Assembly: GCA_021777055.1 (NCBI GenBank)
Contig: JAIQZO010000029.1
Coordinates: forward strand, 1 to 56,980
Origin: Candidatus Anammoxibacter sp.
Lineage (GTDB): Bacteria; Planctomycetota; Brocadiia; Brocadiales; Anammoxibacteraceae
Length of the DNA: 56,980 nt
Direction of reading: 5' to 3'
Shown: piece after piece, positions 37,972-47,924 of the stretch
Numbering within the stretch: position 1 is the stretch's first letter
How the letters are laid out: each line of letters starts with the position of its first letter
Notes under the pieces: model-generated
Seen by the model: the letters and a program-made list of their open reading frames with translations, nothing else
What the model was told of the DNA's origin: nothing
Databases searched by the model: none
Program-made: the position numbers and the translations under genes

Positions 37972-40026
37972 ATGAACAAACAAAAAAAAGAAACTGTGGA
38001 AATATTTCAAATGGAAGTTTCTCTGTTAAACAAAGAAGGTTTGCATGCCAGACCTGCTGCTATTTTTGCAGAAAGAGCTGCCGGGTTTGATTCAGACATT
38101 ACAATATGTGCAAAGAACAAAAAGGTTGACGGGAAAAGTATCATTGATCTGCTGACTTTAGGGATGGCCAAAGGTACAAACTTGCGGATTATAGCGGAAG
38201 GTAAAGATGGTGAAGATGCGGTTAATTGTCTTGCTAATCTCGTGAGAAGCAACTTTGATGAAGATTTTATGATAAGAAAGAAGGGGATTTCTGTTAATCC
38301 CGGTGTTGTTATCGGGGAGGCTTTTGTCTTACCGTCTGAAGGCTATTTCATTCCACGCCATTTTATTAATGAGGACGAGCTTGGTAGTGAGGTTGAAAGG
38401 CTTAAAGCTGGAATTGATGATGCATTAAATGAGATAGAAAAACTGGAAAAGACGGTAACCGATAAATTTGGTAGTGAGATTGGCGAAATCTTTGGTGCAC
38501 ACCAGACATTGCTGAAAGATCAGCATCTTAAAGATGAATTTTTTGAGAAAATAAAAAAGCACAGCTTCTGTGCTGAGTATGCTGTCTCTGTTACACTGCG
38601 GTCATATATAAGAAAATTTAAGGAGATTGAAGACCCTTATCTTGCCGAAAGGGTTCGTGACATTTACGATATAGAGAAAAGGCTGTTAAAGAATTTGCTG
38701 GGAGAGAAGAAGGAAGATTTACACCATTTATCCAAGGGGGTGATACTGGTTGCTCATGATTTAAGTCCCTCACAAACTGCTTCTCTTGATGTAGAGAAGG
38801 TTAAAGGTTTTGTTACTGACGTAGGGGGAAAGGCATCACATACTGCAATAGTGGCAAGGGCTTTAGGTATTCCGGCAGTTGTAGGTCTTGGAAATATTTC
38901 TGGCGATATGTTTGGTGGTGATAAAATTATTGTTGACGGGGATGAAGGGATTGTTATTGTCCGACCGAACAAAAAGTTAGAGAGCGAGTATCGGGAAAAA
39001 GAAGAGATAAAGCGTGTTACTCCAGTGAAAGAGATTTCTGATCAATTTAAAGGTTTGCCTGTTGAGACTATTGACGGCCGCAGAATAGATTTGATGGGTA
39101 ATATTAAATTTCCTAGAGAAATTAAGAGGAATCTTGACTTTGGGGCCTCGGGGATAGGGCTTTATCGTACAGAATTCTTGTATATGGAAAAGGATGGTAA
39201 TCCCACTGAGGAAGATCATTTTAATGCGTACTCAAAGGCAGTGGAGTTTCTAGAGGACAGACCGATAGTTATTAGAACAAATGATATCGGCGGAGATAAA
39301 TTCGTAGATAACGGTGCAAGCCAAACGGAATTAAACCCTTTTTTGGGGCAAAGGTCAATAAGGTACTGTCTTGAACATTTAGATTCATTTAAACTCCAAC
39401 TCAGGGCGATATTAAGGGCATCTGCATTTGGTAATGTAAAGATCCTGTTTCCAATGATTTCATCGTTAGAGGAGTTGTTGAAGTCAAAAGAAATATTACA
39501 AGGGGTGATGTTGGAGCTTTCTCAGGAAGGCATTGTTTATGATAAAGATATTGATGTTGGGATAATGGTCGAAGTGCCGTCTGCTGCTATAATAGCAGAC
39601 TATTTTGCTAAAGAGGTGGATTTCTTCAGTATTGGTACAAATGACCTTATTCAATATACAGTTGCGGTAGATAGGAATAACGAGAAGGTTGCGCACCTTT
39701 ACACTCCTACTCACCCGGCTATCCTTAGATTGATAAAAACTGTTATAGACGCAGCAGAAAAGAGTAATGTTCAGGTTGGGCTTTGTGGAGAGATGGGTAG
39801 TGAGCTACCATTTGTAATCCTTCTCATTGGTTTAGGCTTAAAGGAATTTAGTGTTTCCCCTCCAAATGCACTACCTAATGTAAAGAAAATAATCAGGTCA
39901 ATTACATATAAGAAAGCAAAAGAGGTTGCAGAAATTGCATGCTCGTTTGATAATGCATTAAAAGTAGACAAGTTTCTAAGAGATACAACAAAAGAGCTTC
40001 TGCCGGATATAGAGCAGGGTTATTGA
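37972..40026 (+). CDS. ptsI: HPr-Enzyme I fusion phosphotransferase
   Basis: This is one polypeptide of about 684 residues with both general PTS components. The N-terminal HPr domain has His25 in KEGLHARPA and the regulatory Ser region KSIIDLLTL. Enzyme I follows from about residue 105, with the phosphorylated His290 in VGGKASHTAIVARALGIPAVVG. Its C-terminal PEP-binding barrel holds GIGLYRTEFLYM and IGTNDLIQYTVAVDR. I prefer ATG 37972. The listed frame can also open at GTG 37939. No sugar permease is present, so a regulatory PTS feeding PtsN is likely. Confidence 0.94.
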   Translation: MNKQKKETVEIFQMEVSLLNKEGLHARPAAIFAERAAGFDSDITICAKNKKVDGKSIIDLLTLGMAKGTNLRIIAEGKDGEDAVNCLANLVRSNFDEDFMIRKKGISVNPGVVIGEAFVLPSEGYFIPRHFINEDELGSEVERLKAGIDDALNEIEKLEKTVTDKFGSEIGEIFGAHQTLLKDQHLKDEFFEKIKKHSFCAEYAVSVTLRSYIRKFKEIEDPYLAERVRDIYDIEKRLLKNLLGEKKEDLHHLSKGVILVAHDLSPSQTASLDVEKVKGFVTDVGGKASHTAIVARALGIPAVVGLGNISGDMFGGDKIIVDGDEGIVIVRPNKKLESEYREKEEIKRVTPVKEISDQFKGLPVETIDGRRIDLMGNIKFPREIKRNLDFGASGIGLYRTEFLYMEKDGNPTEEDHFNAYSKAVEFLEDRPIVIRTNDIGGDKFVDNGASQTELNPFLGQRSIRYCLEHLDSFKLQLRAILRASAFGNVKILFPMISSLEELLKSKEILQGVMLELSQEGIVYDKDIDVGIMVEVPSAAIIADYFAKEVDFFSIGTNDLIQYTVAVDRNNEKVAHLYTPTHPAILRLIKTVIDAAEKSNVQVGLCGEMGSELPFVILLIGLGLKEFSVSPPNALPNVKKIIRSITYKKAKEVAEIACSFDNALKVDKFLRDTTKELLPDIEQGY

Positions 40027-40128
40027 TATTGGGGAAAACAGTTTTACCTTTTTATAGTTCAAATGTTGTAGATAGGCTGTTTGTAATTTTAGTTTGACAT
40101 TACATTTATTTACCAACTTATCGTTCAA

Positions 40129-40758
40129 TTGTCAAAGTACAGATTTAGATTACGATATAAGAAATCAGGCAATAAGATTTTCATATCACACCTCGATCTA
40201 ATGAGGCTTTTTGAGAGAGCTCTCAGGAGAGCGCAAATCCCTATTGGTATGTCAAAGGGGTTTAATCCTCGTCCAAAATTATCATTTCCATTGGCATTGC
40301 AACTCGGAATTGAAGCATTTGAAGAGATTATGGAACTAGAACTCTGTGAGTGGATGAAACCTACTGACCTTTTGGAACGATTGGAATGCCAATTACCAGA
40401 TGGAGTTGACATAAATTTACCGGAAGTCATTGCTCCGAATCAGAAAAGCAGGGTTTCCGGGTTCACTTATAAGATGAGCTTTGCCATAGAGAACTTTCCC
40501 ATTACCCAATCAATTTGCAGCCTCATGGCTAGTGAAACAATTAATGTTACCAGGATTAAAGGAAGGGATGAGAAGATCGTGAATATAAGGCAATCAATCC
40601 TCAATATTGAAAAAGAAGATGATGGTATTCTTGTCCAAATTGATGCTACATGCTCGGGGACTGCCAAACCAAGTGATGTTGTTGATGCTTTGGGGATTGA
40701 TGAAAGAGTATTGCCACTGCCTATCAGAATAACACGAACGCAAGTTGATTTGCTGTGA
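40129..40758 (+). CDS. DUF2344 (TIGR03936) protein
   Basis: The 209 residues carry the family start YRFRLRYKKSGNKIFISHLDLMRLFERALRRAQIPIGMSKGFNPRPKLSF. It is a domain often fused to or encoded beside a radical SAM protein and an RNase E/G gene. No radical SAM domain is fused here. The start is a TTG at 40129, since no other start keeps the conserved first residues. The function is unknown. RNase E/G follows 175 bases on, as in many other bacteria. Confidence 0.85.
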   Translation: MSKYRFRLRYKKSGNKIFISHLDLMRLFERALRRAQIPIGMSKGFNPRPKLSFPLALQLGIEAFEEIMELELCEWMKPTDLLERLECQLPDGVDINLPEVIAPNQKSRVSGFTYKMSFAIENFPITQSICSLMASETINVTRIKGRDEKIVNIRQSILNIEKEDDGILVQIDATCSGTAKPSDVVDALGIDERVLPLPIRITRTQVDLL

Positions 40759-40933
40759 GATCCTGTTCAGGAAATTGATCAGGTGTTAAGCTATCAGGGA
40801 TGATTTGAATGTTAATTTGTGTTCTAATGATTTAATATCTACTTAACAAAATATTAATGAATTTGTCCGGTCCGCCCGATATGGGGTGCAGACAGGTAAA
40901 AGATACTAACCCATATGCCACATAGTAACGCTT

Positions 40934-42454
40934 ATGAAAAAAATTATGTTAATTAATGCTATTGAGCCCGAAGAGAGCCGTATAGCAGTATTGGAAGACG
41001 AAATTCTTGAAGAGTTTTATATTGAAAGGCGTTCCAGACAACAAACAGTTGGAAATATTTATATAGGTAAGGTTGTTAACATAGAGTCAAGTATACAGGC
41101 TGCGTTTGTTGATTTAGGAATAAAAAAGAACGGATTTTTATATGTTTCCGATATTATGCCGGAAGCGGAAAGTAAGGGGACTCAGAAAAAAGGATCTAAA
41201 CAGTCAAGATCGGAAAATTCAAAACCTAAAATAAGATCTTTGTTGAAAAAGGGCCAAAACATAGTTGTGCAGATGACTAAAGAAGGTATAGGAGAGAAGG
41301 GGCCAAGTCTAACTACTTATATAAGCCTTCCGGGAAGATATTTGGTGCTAATGCCAAATGTGAACCGTAACGGTGTTTCAAGAAAGATTACAGATGAAAA
41401 AGAGAGAAAAAGGTTAAAAAAGCTGGTAGAAGGGTTAAATGTACCTCCAAATATGGGTGTTATTATCCGAACTGCGGGCCTTAATCAGACAAAGAGGGAG
41501 CTTAATAGAGATTTGCGATATTTACATAGGCTTTGGAAGGTAGTATCAGAAAAGATAAAGGAGAAAAAAGCCCCTTTTCCTCTTTACCAGGAAAGTGATC
41601 TGGTTATAAGGGCGATTAGGGATATATTTTCAACTGATATTGATGAAATTATCATAGATTCACAAGATGTTTATAAAAGGGCGCGTGAATTTCTTCGGTT
41701 AATTATGCCTAAATATGAAAGAAGAGTAAAGCTGTTTAAAGAGACAGAACCCTTGTTTCATAAATTTAAAATCGAAGAGGAAATAGAAAGCATAAATAAT
41801 AGAGAGGTCATTTTGCCAGGCGGTGGTTCTATTATTATAGAACAGACAGAAGCGTTAGTTGCAATAGACGTTAACAGCAAAAAGTTTAAGGAGGAAGATA
41901 ACCCGGAGGAGACTGCATTTAAGACAAATTGTGAGGCGGCTCAAGAGATCTCAAGGCAGATTCGTCTTAGGGATATGGGTGGTGAAGTTGTAATAGATTT
42001 TATCGATATGAAAGAGGCAAACCATATAAGAAAACTTGAAAAATGGTTTATGGATGTGTTAAAAAGGGACAGGGCGAGAATTACAGTGTTAAAGTTGTCA
42101 AAGTTTTGTATTACAGAAATGACAAGGCAGCGTATAAGGTCTAGCATTAGGGATGTGTTGTACACGAAATGCCCGCACTGTGTGGGGACTGGTTTTGTTA
42201 AGACCGCAGAAAGTTTGGGATTAAGCATTTTGAGAATAACAAAGTTTGCGGCGCATAATGAAAACATTAAGAAAATAGAAATTTATGCAAATGATCAGGT
42301 TGTTATGTTCCTCCAAAACCAGAAAAGGGGTAATGTTGCTAAAATGGAAGGGGAATTTAACAAGGAAGTAGTTATAGGAAAGTATAATGGTTTTGATCAA
42401 GACAAGATAAAAATTAAATATTTTTCTAGTAATGGTCAACCTGTAACGCTATAA
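40934..42454 (+). CDS. rng: Ribonuclease E/G family protein
   Basis: This endoribonuclease processes rRNA and mRNA. The 506 residues are in RNase G layout. An S1-type RNA-binding domain lies at about 35-120 (VGNIYIGKVVNIESSIQAAFVDLG), then the core with catalytic Asp residues in ALVAIDVNSK and VVIDFIDMKE. The zinc-link is CPHCVGTGF at about 415. The long C-terminal scaffold of RNase E is absent. It stands just ahead of rplU and rpmA, the usual gene order. Confidence 0.93.
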   Translation: MKKIMLINAIEPEESRIAVLEDEILEEFYIERRSRQQTVGNIYIGKVVNIESSIQAAFVDLGIKKNGFLYVSDIMPEAESKGTQKKGSKQSRSENSKPKIRSLLKKGQNIVVQMTKEGIGEKGPSLTTYISLPGRYLVLMPNVNRNGVSRKITDEKERKRLKKLVEGLNVPPNMGVIIRTAGLNQTKRELNRDLRYLHRLWKVVSEKIKEKKAPFPLYQESDLVIRAIRDIFSTDIDEIIIDSQDVYKRAREFLRLIMPKYERRVKLFKETEPLFHKFKIEEEIESINNREVILPGGGSIIIEQTEALVAIDVNSKKFKEEDNPEETAFKTNCEAAQEISRQIRLRDMGGEVVIDFIDMKEANHIRKLEKWFMDVLKRDRARITVLKLSKFCITEMTRQRIRSSIRDVLYTKCPHCVGTGFVKTAESLGLSILRITKFAAHNENIKKIEIYANDQVVMFLQNQKRGNVAKMEGEFNKEVVIGKYNGFDQDKIKIKYFSSNGQPVTL

Positions 42455-42520
42455 TCAAAATTTTTAGCAATCCAGCCATTTAGAAATGAAGTTTTTGTGA
42501 TTTGTAGTGGTAATTTGGAA

Positions 42521-42548
42521 GATATGTTGTTTTAGATATGTTGTTTTA
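42521..42548 (+). repeat. Two tandem 14-bp repeats before rplU
   Basis: GATATGTTGTTTTA occurs twice head to tail (42521-42534 and 42535-42548), ending just before the GGAGAG ribosome site of rplU. It is in the leader where L21 operons are often autoregulated, so a role as a binding site is possible. Confidence 0.6.
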
Positions 42549-42560
42549 TAGGAGAGTGTT

Positions 42561-42881
42561 ATGTTCGCTATTATGAAAGATAAGGGAAGACAGTATAAAG
42601 TAAAGACCGGTGATAGAATATGGCTAGACCTGAAAGATGATGCTGCGGAAGGGGATATTCTAGAGTTTAATGATATTCTACTTTATTCAAATGATGACGA
42701 AACAAAGGTTGGGACGCCATTGGTTCAAGGTGTAAAAGTCCTTGCCGAAGTTAAAGGAACAAGGAAGGCGAAGAAATTAGTAGTGATGAAGTTTCGCCGT
42801 AGAAAGGATTCAAGGACAAAGAGAGGGCACCGTCAGAGATATACTGAAGTTAATATAAAGGATATAGTAAGTAGTGCCTAA
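42561..42881 (+). CDS. rplU: 50S ribosomal protein L21
   Basis: The 106-residue protein starts MFAIMKDKGRQYKVKTGD. It has the C-terminal basic segment KFRRRKDSRTKRGHRQRYTEVNI, both typical of L21. L21 binds 23S rRNA near domain V. It lies 61 bases ahead of rpmA and downstream of the RNase E/G gene. Confidence 0.97.
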   Translation: MFAIMKDKGRQYKVKTGDRIWLDLKDDAAEGDILEFNDILLYSNDDETKVGTPLVQGVKVLAEVKGTRKAKKLVVMKFRRRKDSRTKRGHRQRYTEVNIKDIVSSA

Positions 42882-42942
42882 GTAATATATTAATATCTGC
42901 TGAAAATAGAACATTTTTATATAGATACGAAAGGATGTTGGA

Positions 42943-43188
42943 ATGGCTCATAAAAAGGGACAGGGGTCCAGTAGAAACGGACGTGACAGTAATGCGCAAA
43001 ACAGGGGTGTAAAACGTTATGGTGGTGAAAGCGTTACAACTGGGACTATAATTGTAAGGCAGTGCGGAACACGATTTAAACCGGGGTTAAACGTTGGCTG
43101 TGGACGAGATTATACTCTATTTGCGAAAGCTGACGGTATTGTAAATTTTGGAACACAAAGGAAGGTTAATATTATTGCCGCAAATTAA
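42943..43188 (+). CDS. rpmA: 50S ribosomal protein L27
   Basis: The 81-residue protein has [31 protein letters not shown], the L27 signature. Its N-terminal arm reaches the peptidyl-transferase centre, and no extra leader peptide precedes it. It ends VNIIAAN. The gene closes the rplU-rpmA operon and is followed by a small terminator. Confidence 0.97.
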   Translation: MAHKKGQGSSRNGRDSNAQNRGVKRYGGESVTTGTIIVRQCGTRFKPGLNVGCGRDYTLFAKADGIVNFGTQRKVNIIAAN

Positions 43189-43209
43189 TTTTTTGCTTAT
43201 GACATGGGT

Positions 43210-43231
43210 GCCGTAACAATCCGGCTTTTTT
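43210..43231 (+). terminator. Short intrinsic terminator after rpmA
   Basis: GCCG (43210-43213) pairs with CGGC (43222-43225) and runs directly into six T, 22 bases after the rpmA stop. The stem is short. A larger symmetric repeat (GATCTCAGAA at 43252 with TTCTGAGATC at 43289) follows and may add to it. Confidence 0.5.
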
Positions 43232-43505
43232 GATTTATTTGATAAATTATAGATCTCAGAATAGTGATTTACTTCCACTTAATACTTGTTCTGAGATCAT
43301 AATAATTAGCCCCAGTTATTTTTGATTAGATTGTTTGGTATATGTAATACTATGTTCCTGTCTCAGGCTTTCCTGAAAGATGTACTTTTTATCCACGCAA
43401 GGTGTTCTCTTCGTTTTTTCTCAGTTATCGTACTCTATCGATACATTTTTTTGTTGAGGTCAATATCATCATATTACGGATTCAAAGGATGTAATAACCC
43501 TTGTT

Positions 43506-43830
43506 TTACTGTACTTTGTTGAGCCGTTTAAAAGTAGCCACCCCTTCCTCATTAGATGGAACAACGTAATCATAGTGTTCAGGTTTTAAGCAGGGATTAA
43601 TAATGATAATATCTCATTCTCAAAACTCCGTTATCCATGCCATCTCCCAGCACTGTGGGGGTAAAGATATCTTCATACATACTTAATCGCATTGTTGAGA
43701 GCTACTGCACATTTCCTTACAATTACCGGCTTGTTTGTGTCCAAGAAATTACTGGTATCCTATTTACATCTCTTAAATCTTCAATGACCATATCAACAGG
43801 TAAATATCATGATTCTTTATCACTGCAAAA
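43506..43830 (-). pseudogene. Remnant of an unidentified gene
   Basis: On the minus strand, coding-like pieces in different frames follow each other: LPVDMVIEDLRDVNRIPVIS, then TNKPVIVRKCAVALNNAIKYV, then EDIFTPTVLGDGMDNG, then PEHYDYVVPSNEEGVATFKR ending VQ. They are separated by frameshifts and stops. I cannot name the family. It starts a stretch of decayed DNA that reaches 49041. Confidence 0.35.
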
Positions 43831-43898
43831 TCACTGCAAACCAAAGTGTTTGATACACCTATTAAAAGAGCGGCCTAAAATGATCGACTTGCATCTTT

Positions 43899-44590
43899 TT
43901 ATAAAGTATCAAATAATTTTTTTCTCCCGCTTTTAGTTCTCACGCATTTTAGAATTGCTTTATAGTAATCTATACTTTTGATAACTCCTTCTGCAGAGTT
44001 ATCGTCTGATTATAGCTTCTTTTGACATTTCTTGTACCACATTGACCCTTCTTTGCTTTTTTTTTCAAGAATAACTTCACCTGCACTTGAAAGATGTTCC
44101 GTTGTATGATAAAAATCGATTAACTTCCCATATGAATCAAACCTTGGACTTTCATCTACATAACCCCATATCGAACGATGACCATCTGCTAAAAGTATCT
44201 TTATGACTCCTACTCCAATTGCATCTTCTGTGTGTTCCAATTCCTTTTCAAATTGTTTCTTGAATGTTGGATAACTCTCCGCGGGCATTCTCGCGGTATA
44301 ATGGGAATATAGTCTTAATGGACTCTCATTGTCTTCAGGTGCTGAACCGTAGTATGTTATACTTCCCACCATCGCATTCTAATAACACGACTTTGTCTCT
44401 TTCGGCTCTTCAGATGGCTTTTCTTTAGGACGGCCACGTTTATTACCCGACTTTTTTAATAAGACGTTCGCTCCATCAAGGCTCACCGTTAAAACTTTTG
44501 TCTCTTCTGGTATTTTTTCTTGCGAAAATACAACCTCATTTACTTTCTCTTGATTCTCTTCTATTCTCTTTTTTGAAAAATGTTCCTAAA
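43899..44590 (-). pseudogene. ISKra4-family transposase remnant
   Basis: The segment reads SLDGANVLLKKSGNKRGRPKE, then an in-frame TAG (SCY-stop-NAMVGS), then MVGSITYYGSAPEDNESPLRLYSHYTARMPAESYPTFKKQFEKEL and LADGHRSIWGYVDESPRFDSYGKLIDFYHTTEHLSSAGEVI. This is the family core with the DDE region. Another stop follows KKCQKKL, and the frame then continues with SDDNSAEGVIKSIDYYKAILK until 43899. No complete frame remains. Confidence 0.8.
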
Positions 44591-44748
44591 ATTATTTTTA
44601 TTTTTGATATCATCACATTTATTACATCTAAAATTTTCATCTTACCTTCATTAAAAGTCTTAAATACACTATATTTTAAAGTTTCAAGGTATTTTTGGTA
44701 CTTCTTTTTACGTAAAATGAAAATTGCTCCCTATTTAAAGGAAGTAAA

Positions 44749-45796
44749 ATGAGTAAATGCCGTAAAGAGAACAATAAGAAAAAAAATAATCAGCAAAGTG
44801 GAAGCAACTTTCAAGCAGGTGTTTTGTTGGTTTTATGATGGTGCAAGTAGACACTTGGTGTCATTTGATGAACGCAGAAAAGATGAAGGATACGCAGCAA
44901 CGATAGAAAACGCAGTAGAAGATATGGCGTCATCACACCAAATAAAGAGATTTTTCTGGAAGTTCTCTTATTTTTACAGATGGAAATTCCGCAAGGTATT
45001 GCAACATTTCTTTGTATAGAGATTAGAGATATTAAATCCTGATATAATACATTTAACGTTAGACACAATGGTAATGTCTAATGATGAAGCATTGAAGCGA
45101 CACGGAGTAAAAGTAACGTATAATAAGAAGAAAGGTTTTCAGCCAATACAAATAATATGGAATGGGAAGATAGTAGATGCGATATTTCGCAGTGGAGATA
45201 AACATAGTAATTATGGTAGAGACGTTAAACTAATGGTAACAAACATAGTGGATGTTATCCGAAAAAGATACAGGAAAGACGTTACTATAATTTTAAGTAC
45301 AGATAGTGGATTCTTTGATGAGAAGAATTTCGCAGTTTTTTATAAATTAGGAATAAGGTTCGTTTGCACAGGAAAGATGTATGACGATGTAAAGGAGCAT
45401 GTAAAATCGCAATTAATAGATGATTGGTTCGAGTATGAAAAAGTGCAGAACAAATGGGAGTATTTAGAGTTTGGTTTTAGGTGCAAGAGTTGGAAAAAGT
45501 TTTATCGTGCCATATATACGCATTATTGTTATTAAGAAGAAAACGGTCAGAGGTTGTTGGATTTTGCACGCCCTGATAATGTAATAATAACGAATATAGA
45601 AGTAACACAAAGTGCGTTATTAAATTGTGAACCCAAAATGATTAAATGTCTCCTGAAGAACAAAACGATAATACGTAATTATCACCAGAGAGGAGCGTAT
45701 GAATTACCTCACCGAGGTTTAAAAGGTTTGGGATTTGGAGAATTACCATTCTTACGTTTTTTTTTGATTTTAGTAAGAACCGCTCAATTTAGGTAA
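44749..45796 (+). pseudogene. IS1380-family transposase remnant
   Basis: It starts MSKCRKENNKKKNNQQSGSNFQAG, shifts frame into FCWFYDGASRHLVSFDERRK, and resumes at about 45068. The central piece KKGFQPIQIIWNGKIVDAIFRSGDKHSNYGRDV and IILSTDSGFFDEKNFAVFYKLGIRFVCTGKM (with the DSGFF catalytic region) is typical of IS1380. A stop near 45536 follows HYCY, then LLDFARPDNVIITNIEV and YHQRGAYELPHRGLKGLGFGELPF appear in a shifted frame. It is inactive. Confidence 0.8.
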
Positions 45797-46312
45797 CAGG
45801 TTCCCATTGTTCAATGAACTAAGGTGATTTCTGGAAATTTAGAAACCCAATACAGTGCGACATCGTTATAACTCCTTTATAAATAAGACATTATTGCAAT
45901 TTTGTCGCAAGGTCTTGTTTTAAAGAATCAAGTAAAAAATGACACTGATTGGAAAATGTTCTTTTATTTACACTCGCAAATCCTTAACCGACCAACGCTG
46001 ATAGTAATAGGAATAATAAATTTAGCTGAGAATTGTTGGTAATCATTTAATCTTTAAACATTGCGTAAATGGCTAGAGCAAATATTGCAAATTGTTTTTT
46101 TCTAAAGAATAGGCCAAAATGTTTAATAAATTTGTTTAGTAGTTGATTATTAATATACATTGTGAGTACAATTAATAGCACGAGTATCGGCAAATATCAA
46201 CGATAAAAGATGGCATAAGGTGCTGAATTGTCGTAAGTTTTGTGGTGCAGAACTTGGGACTAGGAAAATTTTTTTTTAGTATGATTTTTAACATAGAAAG
46301 GGACTTGACAAA
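45797..46312. other. Decayed AT-rich DNA between the IS1380 remnant and the sulfotransferase
   Basis: No gene is visible. The stretch includes a 14-base sequence TTTGTCGCAAGGTC (45901-45914) that also occurs at 218-231 in the rRNA-fur gap. The last part carries the sulfotransferase ribosome site (GAAAGGGA). Confidence 0.4.
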
Positions 46313-47221
46313 ATGAACCATATCCCTGATGCTATATATATAGGTCAACCGAAAACAGGATCGACTTTCCTTCGTAGTTACTTTGACTATCACCCAGAGA
46401 TTCAGTGGGCGAGGCATGCGGATTATTTTTGATTTGATCATTTTGAAGATTGCAAAGATGAATATTTACCTTTACATAAACGGGATCAAGGATCTAAATG
46501 CTTAATCGATATGAATGAAGGGTTGGCCAGGGGATATTTAAAAGTTCAAGTACCTTTAGATTATTCGATCCGTTTTCAACCAGGTGAGAGTATTGTAAAA
46601 GATGATGATTTTTACCCAAACCATAAAAAAATTCCTCAACGCATAAAAGAGATATGTCCTAATGTAAAAATTCTTATTACCATACGTAATCAAGTTGATT
46701 GGTTGCGATCATACTATTTGTATTTCATAAAGTACCTACCTAAAAAAAGAAAGAAATTTAAGGATTTTATTTCAACAAGGGAAGGAAAAAATGCACTCTT
46801 TGCAGGTTTATTCCATCAGACTATTTCTGATTATTATGAACTGTTTGACAAAGAAAATGTATTAGTCATGCTATTAGAAGAGTTTAAAAACGACCGAGAG
46901 AGGTCTTTTCAAAAACTATGTGCTTTTCTGAACGTTTCTCATACCAACTTGCCAAAAGAGAAAGAACGGAGAAATCTAGGTATACATAAAAGTTCAGGTA
47001 ATCTTATTAAGTTAGGCTCCTCTTTAGGGTTAAGTACGGCTACGATGGGGATTTTCCAGCCATACTTAAGACCTCTCAAGAAACCTTTATCAAAAATCTT
47101 TGGACATGACGTACTAAACAATGATGACTTTACCTTTTTACAGTCATTTTATTCTGTGAGTAATTTCTATACGAACCAAATGCTAGACAGAAAGCTCTCT
47201 CATTATGGTTATCCAATATGA
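46313..47221 (+). pseudogene. Sulfotransferase-domain protein interrupted by an in-frame TGA
   Basis: The frame runs from ATG 46313 (good ribosome site AGAAAGGGA) for 302 codons, with one TGA at 46430-46432, codon 40. The PAPS-binding loop IYIGQPKTGSTFLRSYFDYHPEIQW is before it. NVKILITIRNQVDWLRSYYLYF (the 3'-phosphate-binding motif) and a complete C-terminal half ending SHYGYPI follow it. No Cys is expected at the TGA and no SECIS-like loop follows. A recent nonsense mutation is the simplest view. An internal start at 46511 would lose the PAPS loop. Confidence 0.75.
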
Positions 47222-47313
47222 ATTTTATCGTAATTTCTTTTTTGGCTCTTTAGGATTTTGCGTGGGTAAGTGTGGTATAATCCTGGGAAAAATATAAATT
47301 CAGGAGAATGTCA

Positions 47314-47436
47314 ATGTTACCGTAACAATTATTTGAACAAGCATTACACATTACTAATCCATGGTTCATTAAGGATATTGAATTTGCTCTTAATAGTAAA
47401 AGACTGGATATTCATATTGGTTTTCATAAAGGATGA
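47314..47436 (+). pseudogene. ISL3-family transposase 5' fragment
   Basis: The fragment starts ATG TTA CCG TAA, a stop at codon 4. It then continues in frame QLFEQALHITNPWFIKDIEF and ALNSKRLDIHIGFHKG before a TGA. This is the conserved N-terminal start of ISL3 transposases, cut off where the IS256-derived element begins. Confidence 0.6.
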
Positions 47437-47439
47437 GCC

Positions 47440-47924
47440 TGTCAAGAATTTTGTGTAAACCTCAAATCTCGCATTATAATTTAGCCTCTACTCTTTCACC
47501 AAAATGAATTGATAGTTGCCCGATAATCATATTCCAGTCACGTACTCTCATTGTCCATTTCTTTACTCTACCTTGCAATGCCAGAAAAACCATTTTCAAG
47601 GCTGAATCATTTGTAGGGAAGATACTTTTCTGGCGCGCAACTTTTCTGATACTGCGATTGACACTTTCAATCGTATTACTTAGTTCGGCTTCCAAAGAAC
47701 CTTGTAAGACGTCCTTCATCAAGTCTTTCACTGCGTTGTGTGCATCTTCAGCTGTTCAGATATTATACAAGGCTATTACGTCTTTTACCTGATCTTTCGT
47801 TAATATAGACATTTGTGTTTTATACCTCCAAAAAAGATTTTCCTAATCTGAGAAACTACCATACATTGCGTTCCTCTTATTATTAATATATCTCTCTTTA
47901 GAAGTTTACATAAAATATTTTACA
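47440..47924 (-). mobile_element. Internally deleted IS256-family element (MITE-like)
   Basis: Terminal inverted repeats of 21 bases (TGTCAAGAATTTTGTGTAAAC at 47440-47460, and 47904-47924 on the other strand) match at 17 positions. Between them is a minus-strand frame from ATG 47812 to 47474. It fuses the transposase N-terminus (MSILTKDQVKDVIALYNI, in-frame TGA, then AVKDLMKDVLQGSLEAEL) directly to its C-terminus (NTIESVNRSIRKVARQK, LALQGRVKKWTMRVRDWNM, IGQLSIHF). The DDE centre is deleted, so only trans-mobilisation would be possible. Confidence 0.7.

Noticed and set aside
46430..47757. General reading of TGA as an amino acid in this genome
   Set aside because: TGA ends several intact frames here (for example 40758 and 762), and other broken genes in the same block also carry TAA and TAG, so decay explains them.
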